NCBI RefSeq assembly: GCF_030867145.1
Contig: NC_134419.1
Span: 76,323,403 to 76,387,402 of the forward strand
DNA length: 64,000 nt
DNA from: Opisthocomus hoazin
Taxonomy: Eukaryota > Chordata > Aves > Opisthocomiformes > Opisthocomidae
Direction: 5' to 3'
Below, piece after piece: positions 35,124-46,840 of this stretch. How positions within the stretch are numbered: position 1 is the stretch's first letter; each line of letters begins with the position of its first letter. Position numbers and translations under genes: made by a program. The notes beneath the pieces were generated by a model. The model was not told the DNA's origin and did no database searches. It saw only the letters and a list, made by a program, of their open reading frames with translations.

Positions 35124-38100
35124 TTTCTCAGCAATGTTGGTAAATGCAGTCTTGCTGCCCACAGAGCAAGGGCAAACCCCCTCGGTTTTGGCAGCCATAT
35201 CTGGTAGGGCACCAGAGGCAAGTCACAGAATCACACGCACTCTCCCCTCTCGCCGGGGTGGGTTAGGAGAGCTCCATCTCATGATGAGCAAGCGGTACAA
35301 GGGCTCCCAAGGACTGTGCAGGTCAGTAGTAGCAATCCTGCTTTTAAAGGACAGCTCTGCAGCATTTTTGCCTCCCTGATGTGAAGGATCGTGAGATTTA
35401 TGTGTCTTCTTCGCATCTGTGGCATTTTAATGTTAAAGGTTTGGAAGTGGCTGCTATCAGCTATCCTGACAAAATGGAAAATATGAGGCCCTGGAGAAAA
35501 TGTAGATGTGAAATTATAAATAAACTTGTGAGAAGATTGCAGTGTGAAATATATCATGTTGTTCTTGAATGATCTGGGAACTGACCGAATTTGTTCACCG
35601 AAAAACTTCTGACTAATTTTTCAAAATCAAGATGTCCTTTGTTGTTTCTTGCTTAATATTACTTTATAGTTCTTTTTTATCCAGCAAGCAGCTTACTGCA
35701 TCTTTTCTAAGTGGCCTGGATTCTGAAGGGAATATTTTCCATTAGAGCTATGGTACTATTTTAGCATGGGTATTCTTCAATGATTCCTAATGAAATACCC
35801 ATTCACTAAAGCTTTAATGGAGATGAGCACCACGCATTCAGCTAAAGGAGAAGTTCTGTGAAGCCACACCAATATTGCTGAGGACAGTGGAGTGTCACTA
35901 ATTACCCAATTTCATTGAGTAAGCCACACTGTGTAAAACACAATGTCCTGTAAGAACAAAAACATTATTCCTGATAAAATGTTCTTTCTCGGTCTCACGA
36001 TTATTATTCTTGAAATTTCTTTTCCAGTCAAACTAGAGAAATACAGCCCCAAGCATGGGACAGCTTTGCCAGTCTCACCTGCTTTTTAGCTGGCTGCATG
36101 TTTCCCAGAAGTCTTAAGGAAAGTAGTTGTATGCTGGCTTCATTTTCCTGTTTATTCCCAACAGTTTGGTAAAACCAGCGAGGCCAAAGGTGATTTCCAA
36201 AATCCGAGTTCAGGGTAGGAAGCCTGCTCCTTAGTTCAGCAGTGCTCAGCATCATCCCCTCAACCCACCCACAAAGCAATTGAAGCCACACACATCAGTG
36301 TTTTAAAGGGTTTTCTCCTCAAAATGATCAGCTGAATGACTCTGAGTGCCTCCATCAGGAGGTATGGGAAGGATCATGCACCGAGAAAGGGTTTTATAAA
36401 ATGTTATGTATCAGCAGTTGAAGGCTGTGTTATTGTCTTGTCCATGAACCTGTTGTCTCATGTCTGGAGCTGGCAGGAAAAAAATGCATTTTGGCCAGTC
36501 TCTTGAAGTGCATTGATAAGTCAGCGTGCTAAGACCCGTGGAAATAAGTGTGGGTTTTTTTCAGAAAAATCATGATTTTCTGGTAACAGCTCTTCCCGTC
36601 AGCTAGGAAACATGCTTAGCACTCACCACAGTGCCAAGGTCTGGAAGGCCACCAAGCAACCGGACGCTGCAGCACAGAGGTATCTGCTCTTGTGGCTGTG
36701 GGGACCTCATCTGGAGGTGCTTCTGTAAAGCAAGAACATCAGAGGAGACCTAACACCTGAAATTGCAAGTTGCAGTTCTCCTTTCTGTCTTACTCTGGAA
36801 AATGTGTTACACAGCAATGAAATTCTACTTTTTATAAGGACAAATCTCAGAGAATTAATTTATCACTGATTTTCCTTTCAAGGCTTTGAGAGGTATAGGA
36901 GCCACACAACTAAGAGCTGCTATCGCCGTTAGTTTGGGGCCAAATATTAAATAATTAGAAGAATGGAAAGGAGTTGAGAAGCTACGTGACACTGAGCCGC
37001 TGAGCCAGTAGAGCTGGGGTGACTCACATCACACATCTCGGACTGCGAATCCCCATCTTCCTATCTTCCAACATCTGACTGGTCAACATTTTTCTAACCC
37101 AACTATTTTCATAGCTATTTTCATATGGGATTTCAAAAATTATGTGTCACTGGTCTGAAACTGTTCCAGTCATCCGTAAGGTCACTGGGAGCAAAGACCA
37201 AACCGAGCGTTTTCTAACCCCCATCATCTCTCGACTGCTCGTTTCCAACAGGCCTCGTCGCCCATGAGCAGCGTTTCTGTTCACAGCTGATTATGTGCCA
37301 GCCCTCGGCAGAATGAGAGTGGTTTTTGAAGAGATCAGGCAACAACTGATAGACCAAGGCTGGGAATAAGCCCTCTTTTATCTAGAAAAACTAAAATGAA
37401 AGTGATTGGAAAAATGTTTTTTTATTACTTCCCCAGAGGAGACGATTAGGGAACCTGAAAACAGAGGCTGCTGTGTTGAATTGAACTGTTTGAATTTTAG
37501 CTAAAAATGCCCAGGCTCAAATGAAAAACCATTTTAGACAGCAGGAGGGTTTAGCCCCCTTTTTTTTTTAACTGTTTTTACTATTTGTAGTAAATATATT
37601 TGCATAATTTGTACATCCAAAGTACCCCAACTGGGACTAATTATCCACTGTGTTAGACAACATACAAACACGCAACAGAGCCAACCTCTGATCTGGAAGA
37701 TTCACAATCCAGCGCTCAGTTTCAGCAAATAACCCTCGATAGGCCAAAGTGTTCATTCTTTTTTCTCTTTTTTCCCCATTTATTAAAAAGGGCTCTTATC
37801 CAAACCCTCAGTGGCCCTTTCAGCAGCTAGAAGAACAAGGAAATACTGTGCCCTGGGCCCGGGTTTGCAAATCAAAGCCAAGTCTCCTTACTCTGGAGCA
37901 GACTTTATGTCTCACACGAAGCAAGGCGGTTCAGCTCCTCCGTGCCTTCGTAACCTGTTTGTAAAATGGTAGTAGCCCCCCCCATCTTCTCAGAGATAGG
38001 CTGAGGGCATCACGAATTGCCATGTACTAGGTAAAGAAAGTCCTGTAAGTATTTAAGAAGTAAATAATATGTACAGTATTTTATCACCAGCCAGCAATGA

Positions 38101-40001
38101 AACCCAAGCCCATAGGGCTGGACGGGCCGGGCATTCAGTGCAGTTGTGTTTCCTAATTGAAGCAGTAATGTTTGTGGTTTCCAGCACCAAAATTCATGTG
38201 TTTCTCCAGCCAACTTTGCTACTCCTGATAACATCACTGCTTAGAGATGCCTGCTCCTGCCTCGCTGTCAGGTGCGCAGCATAACTGCACTGCCTTTAAC
38301 CCAACGCGTGCTCATAAAACCAGGGCTGATGTCCCAGTCCCATTCCACATTGTAAGCTGAACCATCAAGAGTAAAATGCCAGCGATAAAGCTTGTTGAGA
38401 TCCAGCTACTGGGAGGCTGTAATGTGCAATAATCCAACTGCTTGCTGCGGTCGGTAACAAAAAAAAAAAAGAGCAGATGAGGCGTTTTATCAGCTACACC
38501 ACAAATCCTTTAGGCTGGGTTTGTCCTCTTTATTCGCAGAGGGCACAGCCCTGCTGCAGGAGAGGAGCCATCGGCGATTGGAGCTCTCTCTGAGAGGGGA
38601 ACCCGGGGCAGAAAACCAGGAGGCAACATTATTTTTGATCCCACCGCCCCTTCGCTCCTTAAAACACAGCCTCCCGAGCCGCCGCTGCCCGGCGAGCCGC
38701 AGATCAGGGCTCGCTTTGGCAGGACAGCGAGGCATCCCCGTGCCCGGCAGCACCCACGGGTTACACCGTGGCAGCTTGTCACCAGCACGTCCACCCGTCG
38801 GCACCAGGTGATGCTCTGGCAGGCCGCTGTGAAATAGGCAGGGACCAGGGATGAAGATTTGGTCTTTTTTCCCTGTCTTCCTTGTATGTTGGGGGGGGGG
38901 AAAGTAGCTTCACTTGAAATGTTCTATTCCAACATCATGATTTTTTTTTTCAGGCTGATTTGCTGGTTGTTCAGACTTTTGCACCTTGCACTCAGGCTTG
39001 GTTACATTCGTCTAAGCGCCGTTAATATCCATCCTCGCCATGCTCAAGCACAAATTCTCCTTTCGTTGCTGTCAGGAAAACACTCCCAATTATCACTTGG
39101 CAAAATCAGCATTAAGACCTCTAATGAGTCTTGCTCCTGAATTCAAGTAGAAAAGGATCATTAATGTAGGGATGTGAGCCCCACGGTGAGTCCACCCAGC
39201 GTGGTCCGTGCCATGTGAGCGCATCGTACGGATGTAGTGAGGATTTTACAAGTCCTGCTGTGTTCTGTGCTCACACGGGCTAAGAGAGGGAGCGCAGGGG
39301 AAATGACTGCATCGGTGAAGGGATTTTTCCTTCCAGTGACCAAGATAAATACACAGAAAGAAAAATACATGAAAGGCAAGAGTAGCTACTGTGTCCAGGA
39401 CACAAGTGGCATTTCAAAGACAATTCTTGAGCATGGAAAATATGACTTTTGGATAACTGCTAAGATCACAGAACATGGTATTGCTCCTCTGGGTGCATCT
39501 CATCCATTAATGGTGACCGCAGGCGTTCTGTCAGTGGTTCTGGTTACCCTGGGCCAGGCTCTCATACCCTTTCCCAACTCTCTAGTCCTTCTCCCGGCTT
39601 TCGGACAGGCTCTGTGATCCAAGTATCTGCCAACTTTGTCTCAAAATGGATCCTTAGGCAGTTTCCACAAGCTGAGGATCACAGGCTACAAGGGTGGTAG
39701 GAAAAAAGCTCAGCAGCATCTTTCTGCTCAGGGACTCCGAGCACAGCACTGTCCAAATTCCGAATATTGTCAGTGAGATGTCCCATTCTGCAACTTTGAG
39801 CCGATTACACTGAAACTTCTACGGCTTCTCCAGAAACTTATCCTGAATTCATGTTACTAATAAAGGTAACGCAGACGGGAGATGCTGAGCAGGAGGTAGA
39901 ATGGTGTGGATGAAATCTAGGCATGCAGTAAGAATAATCGCTGTAAACAATAAAAATACTCAGAGCCCACTTAGAGCAGTAGAGCAGAAGTGTATCTAGA
40001 G
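35124..40001. other. Intergenic: AT-rich, nothing recognised
   Basis: Unique-looking DNA with a GC-richer patch at 38.5-38.8 kb that is open on both strands but resembles no known family, plus A12 and G10 runs. No CR1 copy. Confidence 0.6.
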
Positions 40002-40432
40002 AATCACAGAATGGTCGGTGTTGGAAGGGACCTCTGTGGGTCACGCAGTCCAACCCCCTGCCCAAGCAGGGTCACCCAGAGCAGGCTGCACAGCACCGCG
40101 TCCAGGCGGGGCTTGAATATCTCCAGAGAAGGAGACTCCACAGCCTCCCTGGGCAGCCTGGGCCAGGGCTCTGTCATGCTCAGAGGGAAGAAGTTCTTCC
40201 TCGTGTTCAGCTGCAACTTCCTCTGCTTCAGTTTGTGCCCATTGCCCCTTGTCCTGTCGCTGGGCACCACTGGAAAGAGTCTGGCCCCGTCCTCCTGACA
40301 CCCACCCTGCAGTTACAGGCATTTATGAGGTCCCCTCTCAGCCTTCTCTTCTTCAGGCTGAACAAGCCCAGCTCCCTCAGCCTCTCCTCGTAGGAGAGAT
40401 GCTCCAGTCCCCTCATCATTCTCGTAGCCCTG
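40002..40432 (-). mobile_element. CR1 retrotransposon fragment (about 430 bp)
   Basis: Starts aatcacagaatggtcggtgt. It covers the 3' UTR and ORF2 C-terminus in minus orientation, and ends after ctcgtagccctg. Around 40310-40325 a stretch present in sister copies (agatatttataagc) is shortened to a few bases, an internal deletion that disrupts the frame. It carries the 'gggccagggctc' subfamily signature. Confidence 0.94.
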
Positions 40433-42805
40433 AATAAACCTATTATTTCCAGACCTAGCCAGACTCCTAGACATAGTTTGGTTAGGACTTGTTTATCATA
40501 GGAGTGTGGAAAAGTACTGCCAGCAGTACCAGATTGCCAAGTATTTGACTTTGTAAATGTATACATTTGTTTGTTGAAAAGTAACGAGCTCTGGAACAGC
40601 ATATAACAAGATGCAAACTGTGTAATAAGATGCAGAGATGATGTACGTGACCGAAGGCTGTTTGGGTACTAATGGTGTGTGATCGCAGGGTGAACAAGGA
40701 GCAGCATTTGCAGAGCGCGTAGCAAAGGACGTTTCATGACAGCACTGGAGAGCTGCATGGTGAATCACCACCATTCGAGAGTTAAAAAGTGTTCACCTCT
40801 ATTAAAGAGTAGCCCGAAGGTCTACCTCCATGCTGCAGGAATCTGCTACCTGTGGAGTTCAGATGGAGATTAACTGCTCGGTGTCCGAGCACAAACCATG
40901 CTGAGCAGGGGAGGTTGTCACCAGGGAGCCCAGCCCTGGAAGGGAAGGCATCACACACCCCCAGCCCATTCCCTGCCACCCAGTGTCACCATGGGGACCT
41001 GGAGCCAGCAAGGTTGGTCATTTGGAGGGACACATAAGTAGGTGTCCCTGGGACGTGCCTGGTAGGAGCCCCTGCAGGCAGATTTGTCAGAACTGTGACA
41101 TCCAGTGGAGACAGAAGCAGGGCAGTTTACCCTTCAAAAAACGTGGGTTGGTCACCCCACGTGGTTGTACCCCACAGCTGGTCGGTACCCATGACTCTGG
41201 AAGCAAAGCATCCCTTTGATGGCCCGCTGCAGCCCTCCAGCTCCCGTCCACCTCCATGTCCTGAGAGCAGCAGGAGCTCCAGGGGCTCCGACTGGGAGAC
41301 GCTGAAGGGGAACTGTGACTGTGAAGTGCTAAGCTGGGGACAGCCAGTCTGCTGGGCAAGATCACTTCCTTTCTGTAAACCTTATTAAGCTTCTGAATCT
41401 CAGAGAGAACATAATTAAAATGAATAAAGGTAATGAAGGCTTAGGAGGGGGGAAATAGAGCAGCAAGTCCCAAACTGAGAGATGGAGACAAAAGGAAAAA
41501 AAAGAGCAGGAATGAGTAAAACACAGGATTCACACCCTTGGTTTTCAGACTCCTTTCAGCTGGCCTTCTTTAAAAAAAGGGCATGTCTTGGATTGTCTGA
41601 TGGCTCAAAGGAGTTTTTCCTGAAACTGGTGTCTTTGCAGCCCACCGCAAGAGTCTGAGCTGCTCAGTAGGTACACGAAGAGCGAGCAGCACCAGCTGAC
41701 CCCGTCGCTGGGCACGCAAGGCTCAGGTCTTTCTGGGCGGTGGTCTCAGGATGGCAGCCTGGCCCAGTCATCTCCATCTTCCCACCAGCTGCTGAGGTCA
41801 TCGTCAACAAGTGAGGATTTCAATGGGGAAGGGAAAGGATGAATTGATTCTTGCTGTGACTGCATGTTTTCCAGTCTGTGTCCTCAAATCTTAAAAAGCG
41901 TTTGTGAGGCCACCCGGGTGCCACTTCTTTTGTGGTGGGACTCCCCTGACGGGCTACTGTGTCACAGAGACAGCTCAAGGAACAGACGTCTTCAGGGTGA
42001 AGACACAGCCCTGAAACCTCCCCAGCATCGGCATTCTTACTCCCTCGTGCCCTGCAGCTGCAAAAGGGCAAGTAATGGCAAAACGTCTGCTACTGAGGAT
42101 ATCCAGATCTTCACTGCAAAACTTTCTTCAGAGGTGTTTTTCCTTATTCATTTGACCCTTTTCATAGCAGAAAGAAGGCAACCCAGCAGTGGAGGTCTAG
42201 CAATGACAACCCCATCGACAGCTGCTGTTATTTCATAGTGGACTTTCCCAGGCCAGGAGATCCATGCACAGTCTTGAAAACTGCAGCTAATTTCAGTTAT
42301 TCAGGACTCTTCAAATGCTTGGGTATTATCTGAAAGTACCTTAAAATCAATTTTTACAAGACATTTCATTTGATAAGGCATAAAAAAACTGAGACATTGA
42401 AAAAAACATTTTTCTTCCTCTCTTTAAGTTTCTGCAGAAAGGAAAATAGGACCATCCAAAAGTCACCGAATATAATAAATTAAAGTTCTGGTCTAACAGA
42501 TTGAAAACACCTAATGGGAAATGAAAGTTTTAGAAAGATGCCCCACAAGTCAGCTGTTTTAAGTGAGGGCAGAAGCAACAGGCTATGTTTTATCACCGCA
42601 ACATTAAGCACCGCTGTAATGTTATACAAGAGGGAGAACGTGCTCCCTCGTATTAAGAGTGCCTTAATTACATGTATCTGAGCTTCTGCTGGATCCTGGG
42701 CTCACCATGATTCACGGCTTCGAGCTCTGAAGGCAAGCTGCCTCCTCGCAGTGCAATTTGGAGCTCCATGTGACAGGGACCTATTATATGAGGGGAGCTA
42801 ATATA
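40433..42805. other. Intergenic between CR1 copies: nothing recognised
   Basis: Moderately GC-rich at 40.9-41.4 kb and 41.6-42.1 kb, with short frames only. Confidence 0.6.
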
Positions 42806-43143
42806 TGCTTACAAATATCTGCAGGGTGGGTGTCAGGAGGATGGGGCCAGACTCTTTTCAGTGGTGCCCAGTGACAGGACAAGGGGCAACGGGCACAAAC
42901 TGAAGCAGAGGAAGCTCCAGCTGAAGATGAGGAAGAACTTCTTCCCTCTGAGGGTGACGGAGCCCTGGCCCAGGCTGCCCAGGGAGGTTGTGGAGTCTCC
43001 TTCTCTGGAGATATTCCAGACCCTCCTGGGCACGGTGCTGTGCAGCCTGCTCTGGGTGACCCTGCTTGGGCAGGGGGTTGGACTGGGTGACCCACACAGG
43101 TCCCTTCCAACCCTGACCATTCTGTGGGTCTGTGATTCTGTGA
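42806..43143 (+). mobile_element. CR1 retrotransposon fragment (about 340 bp)
   Basis: Plus orientation, starting near atgcttacaaatatctgcag. It runs through [14 protein letters not shown] and ends with tctgtgggtctgtgattctgtga units. It belongs to the subfamily with 'cccaggctgcccagggagg' and 'cagcctgctctgggtgac'. Confidence 0.94.
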
Positions 43144-44817
43144 CGAGCCTGCTGCGCCAAGCCTCGGCTCCTGAGCCGGGAGATGGCGAGCACGGCGAGG
43201 ACACCCCCAGCCAGGGAGCTGCCTGCAAGCACCCACACGCAGGGTGCGATGTTTGGGTACCTTGGGCGTGTTTTAGAAAAAGCAAACCAGACTGACCCTG
43301 AGACGCTGCAGTGTCTGAACGCTCAGACAATAGGCAGACTGGGTGATAAATTGGGAGCGAGCGTAAAAGTGCGTTTACGCACTGAAAACTTCTGCCCATC
43401 ACCAAAGCAAAAAAACTCTGCGTGGTTTCCGCAAAACCGCTGGGGAGGAGCACAGGGCCCAGGAGACAAACACGCAGACATAACAGGCAGTAAAAAGATG
43501 GCCAATTTTCAATGATTGTCTCAGCATCTATCATTCACCTCCCCTCCGCAGCAGAGATTTCCCTCACACGGGCTTGAATCCCGGCAAGCTTTGTTCATTC
43601 TGTTTCCCTGACTGACAAGATACCATCTGCTTTATATAGCGCTTCTTGCTTTCTTTGGGATTTGTAAAGGAAAACCAACTAACTTTAAATTGCAATTAAT
43701 TTATCACTAGACACATTATCTTCAGATTGCTTCACCGTGGCTTCAATATAATTTGCTCCCTGTCTTGGTGGAGGCAGGGTTGACGTGAACGCATCAATCT
43801 CTTCTCATTTGCCCCGTAGGTCTGTAACTACCGACTGCTCCCAGGCACCTCGTGAGAAAGCGGCTGCACAGCCGTGAAGCTGCGTCGAGTCAAAACCTGC
43901 AAGCCCAGGCATTCATCAGGAATGTTGTTAATGTGTGCAATTTATTGAGTAATGTGCGCAATTTATTGAGTTATGTGTGCTAATTTAATGGGAGGGAGGG
44001 GCACAGCTGGTTCGCTGGGACTGGGGCTGCTGGGATAGTCCAGCTGGTCTCCCTGGGAAGGAGGATGGAGAAAGACTTTGGCCAAGGCAACTGCAGCTGG
44101 GGGGATTTCTTCAGAGAAACTCCTGGGTTAGACCGGTCTGTGGGAGAGTGCCGAGCCAACCATGGGGCACAGCAGGTCAATACCTGTAACAGGACCTTTT
44201 ACAAAGGCATCAGTCCAGAACATACAGGTGTAGCAGGGAAAACAAGATGTACCAAACACTGACAGCACCAGGCTGCCAGCAATTTGCAAGAGGATGGCTT
44301 GTGCCAGCTCGCTGAACTGGTCGGCGGTGGTTTTCCGGGGTTCCTCTAGGATTTGTTGAAACGGGCGTGATGCTCTTCCTCACCAATACCTCCCCGAGGT
44401 GTTCAGCGTGGAGGGGTGAGGAGGAATGCTACGACTGGTGGCACGTATTAAGGACTGAAGGTCCAGTAGCCACTTTTAATGGAGTCCCACTCTTGCTGTG
44501 CCGACAGCAATCCACCACGTGCTGGAGCTGCCGGTGAGATGAGCGCGCCACGCAGACACAGCGATGGAGGGTTCAGCTCAGCTGTGCCACAACGAATTGT
44601 CCCTCTTTACACCCTGAACAATCCAGCAGCGAGGCCACTCGCCGTTGCTGTCATCGCAAAGGCTTGGGCTAGCGGGAGGCTGAGGGTGGTGGTGGTCCTG
44701 GGGCCGCAGGGACCCCACCGATGCCACTCACACCTCGGTGGTCCCCTGAAACCTGGGGATGGTGGACCCAGCTGGGCAGAAAATGTTCTCGATGGGGAAT
44801 GGGAAATTGCCAAGAAC
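43144..44817. other. Intergenic between CR1 copies: tandem repeat only
   Basis: Holds the 21-bp tandem repeat at 43.93 kb and an AT-rich stretch near 43.64-43.76 kb that includes attgcaattaatttatc. No gene recognised. Confidence 0.6.
43929..43991. repeat. 21-bp tandem repeat, three copies
   Basis: Units at 43929-43949, 43950-43970 and 43971-43991 follow taatgtgtgcaatttattga. The first two differ at one base; the third has diverged. Confidence 0.8.
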
Positions 44818-45388
44818 TCACAGAATCACAGAATGGTCGGGGTTGGAAGGGCCCTCTGTGGGTCACCCAGTCCAACCCCCTGCCCAAGCAGGGTCACCCA
44901 GAGCAGGCTGCACAGCACCGCGTCCAGGCAGGTCTGGAATATCTCCAGAGAAGGAGACTCCACAACCTCCCTGGGCAGCCTGGGCCAGGGTTCCGTCACC
45001 CTCAGAGTGAAGAAGTTCTTCCTCATGTTCAGCTGGAGCTTCCTCTGCTTCAGTTTGTGCCCGTTGCCCCTTGTCCTGTCGCTGGGCACCACTGAAAAGA
45101 GTCTGGCCCCGTCCTCCTGACACCCACCCTGCAGATATTTATAAGCATTTCTAAGGTCCCCTCTCAGCCTTCTCTTCTTCAGGCTGAACAAGCCCAGCTC
45201 CCTCAGCCTCTCCTCGTAGGAGAGATGTTCCAGTCCCCTCATCATCCTCATAGCCCTGCGCTGGACTCTCTCCAGTAGCTCCTCATCTTTCTTGAACTGG
45301 GGAGCCCAGAATTGGAGGCAGCACTGCAGATGGGGCCTCACTAGGGCAGAGTAGAGGGGGAGGAGAACCTCCCTCGACCTGCTGGCTG
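44818..45388 (-). mobile_element. CR1 retrotransposon fragment (about 570 bp)
   Basis: Begins tcacagaatcacagaatgg and extends further 5' than most short copies, to the segment encoding [17 protein letters not shown]. The minus-strand frame is open across the whole fragment ([34 protein letters not shown]), suggesting a fairly young insertion. Flanking DNA resumes at about 45389. Confidence 0.95.
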
Positions 45389-46315
45389 GGGTCTTCTCAG
45401 GGGAAGAGAAATGTATGCAAACATATGTCATGATATCTAGGAAGAGCAGTGCTCAGCGCCAGGTACCTGGGGGTTTTGCTTCTCCTTTGGGCATTTTGCC
45501 GCACACATGTTTATAACACGGCCGCTCGAGATAATTAATTTGAATCAGAAGGGCCCCCCCACCGAAGGAAAGCAATACACAGGAGAGCTGGGACGCCGGG
45601 AAAAGGGAAACAGAGGGTGAGGTCACCGCGCATCCTCGGCCTGAGAGGATGCTGGGCTGAGTAATCTGTATATATCTGGGAAAAGGTCACTTTGAGGGAG
45701 GATTTGCATGGGGGGAAATGGTTTACAAGTAGTAGAAATAAATAGTCCTTGAAAATCACTGGAGGTGATACAAACCAGCTGGGGCCAGATGAATCTGGGC
45801 AAAAAGCAGACCTTTCTATACAGTCCCGAGAAACCATTAAACCCTCCCTGCTGTCCTGCCCCACCGCTGTGATTTACACACATCCCTAGCTCAGAAATAA
45901 CAGTCCGGCAGTTTTCATCAGTCTGCATTAAAGGCCACATTCTTCCTACACTTTTGTTTCAAAACCTTTAGCCTTGTGCTGGGTTAAACTTTGTATAAGG
46001 CAAATTGCTTTAAGGATATTTGGAATGAATTTGATTTAAAAGAAGAGGACTTTGAGTCGGGGAGACTATCAGGCAATAAGATAAGAGTCAGTCTAATGCA
46101 CTGCTTCTCATTTCCTCTATTTGGCTCAGCAAAATGAGGTCCAGCAGTTTATTGCTTAATGAAATGCCATCAGGCAGCATCAGAGAGATGAAGTTCCTAA
46201 ACTAACGAACAAGCCTGGAATATTCCTTCAGCCCATGCCTTCCATGAATTTGGAAGGAAAGCATGCCGGGTGGGACGGAAAAACTCACGGAAACGTGTTC
46301 CCCTCGCCTGCCGAG
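45389..46315. other. Intergenic between CR1 copies: nothing recognised
   Basis: About 0.9 kb of unique DNA separating two same-strand CR1 copies of the same subfamily. The minus-strand frames at 45.5-45.9 kb show no family resemblance. Confidence 0.6.
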
Positions 46316-46840
46316 AATCACAGAGTCACAGACTCACAGGATCACAGCATGGCAGGGGTTGGCAGGGACCTCTGTGGGTCACCCAGTCCAACCCCCTGCC
46401 CAAGCAGGGTCACCCAGAGCAGGCTGCACAGGATCGCGTCCAGGCGGGTCTGGAATATCTCCAGAGAAGACAACCTCCCTGGGCAGCCTGGGCCAGGGCT
46501 CCATCACCCTCAGAGGGAAGAAGTTCTTCCTCCTGTTCAGCTGGAACTTCCTCTGCTTCAGTTTGTGCCCGTTGCCCCTTGTCCTGTTGCCAGGCATCAT
46601 TGAAAAGAGTCTGGCCTTGTCCTCCTGACCCCCACCCTGCAGATATTTGTAGGCATTTCTAAGGTCCCCTCTCAGCCTTCTCTTCTCCAGGCTGAACAAG
46701 CCCAGCTCCCTCAGCCTCTCCTCATAGGAGAGATGCTCCAGTCCCCTCCTCATCCTCGTAGCCCTCCGCTGGACTCTCTCCAGTAGCTCCTCACCTTTCT
46801 TGAACTGGGGAGCCCAGAACTGGACACAGTACCCCAGCAT
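46316..46840 (-). mobile_element. CR1 retrotransposon fragment (about 525 bp)
   Basis: The 3' end has four degenerate 8-bp units (aatcacag, agtcacag, actcacag, gatcacag). The body matches ORF2 up to ggacacagtaccccag. A deletion near 46470 removes part of the 'gagactccacaacctcc' segment. It belongs to the same subfamily as the 44.8-kb copy. Long frames crossing it on the plus strand are antisense shadow. Confidence 0.94.

Noticed and set aside
38490..38811. Overlapping frames on both strands in a GC-richer patch
   Set aside because: Frames open in several directions are expected where GC is high and stops are rare; no domain or splice support.
42833..43534. 233-codon minus-strand frame
   Set aside because: It crosses the antisense of the CR1 copy at 42.8 kb; the remainder has no family resemblance.
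44479..45120. 213-codon plus-strand frame
   Set aside because: The C-terminal half is antisense CR1, and the N-terminal part shows no domain.
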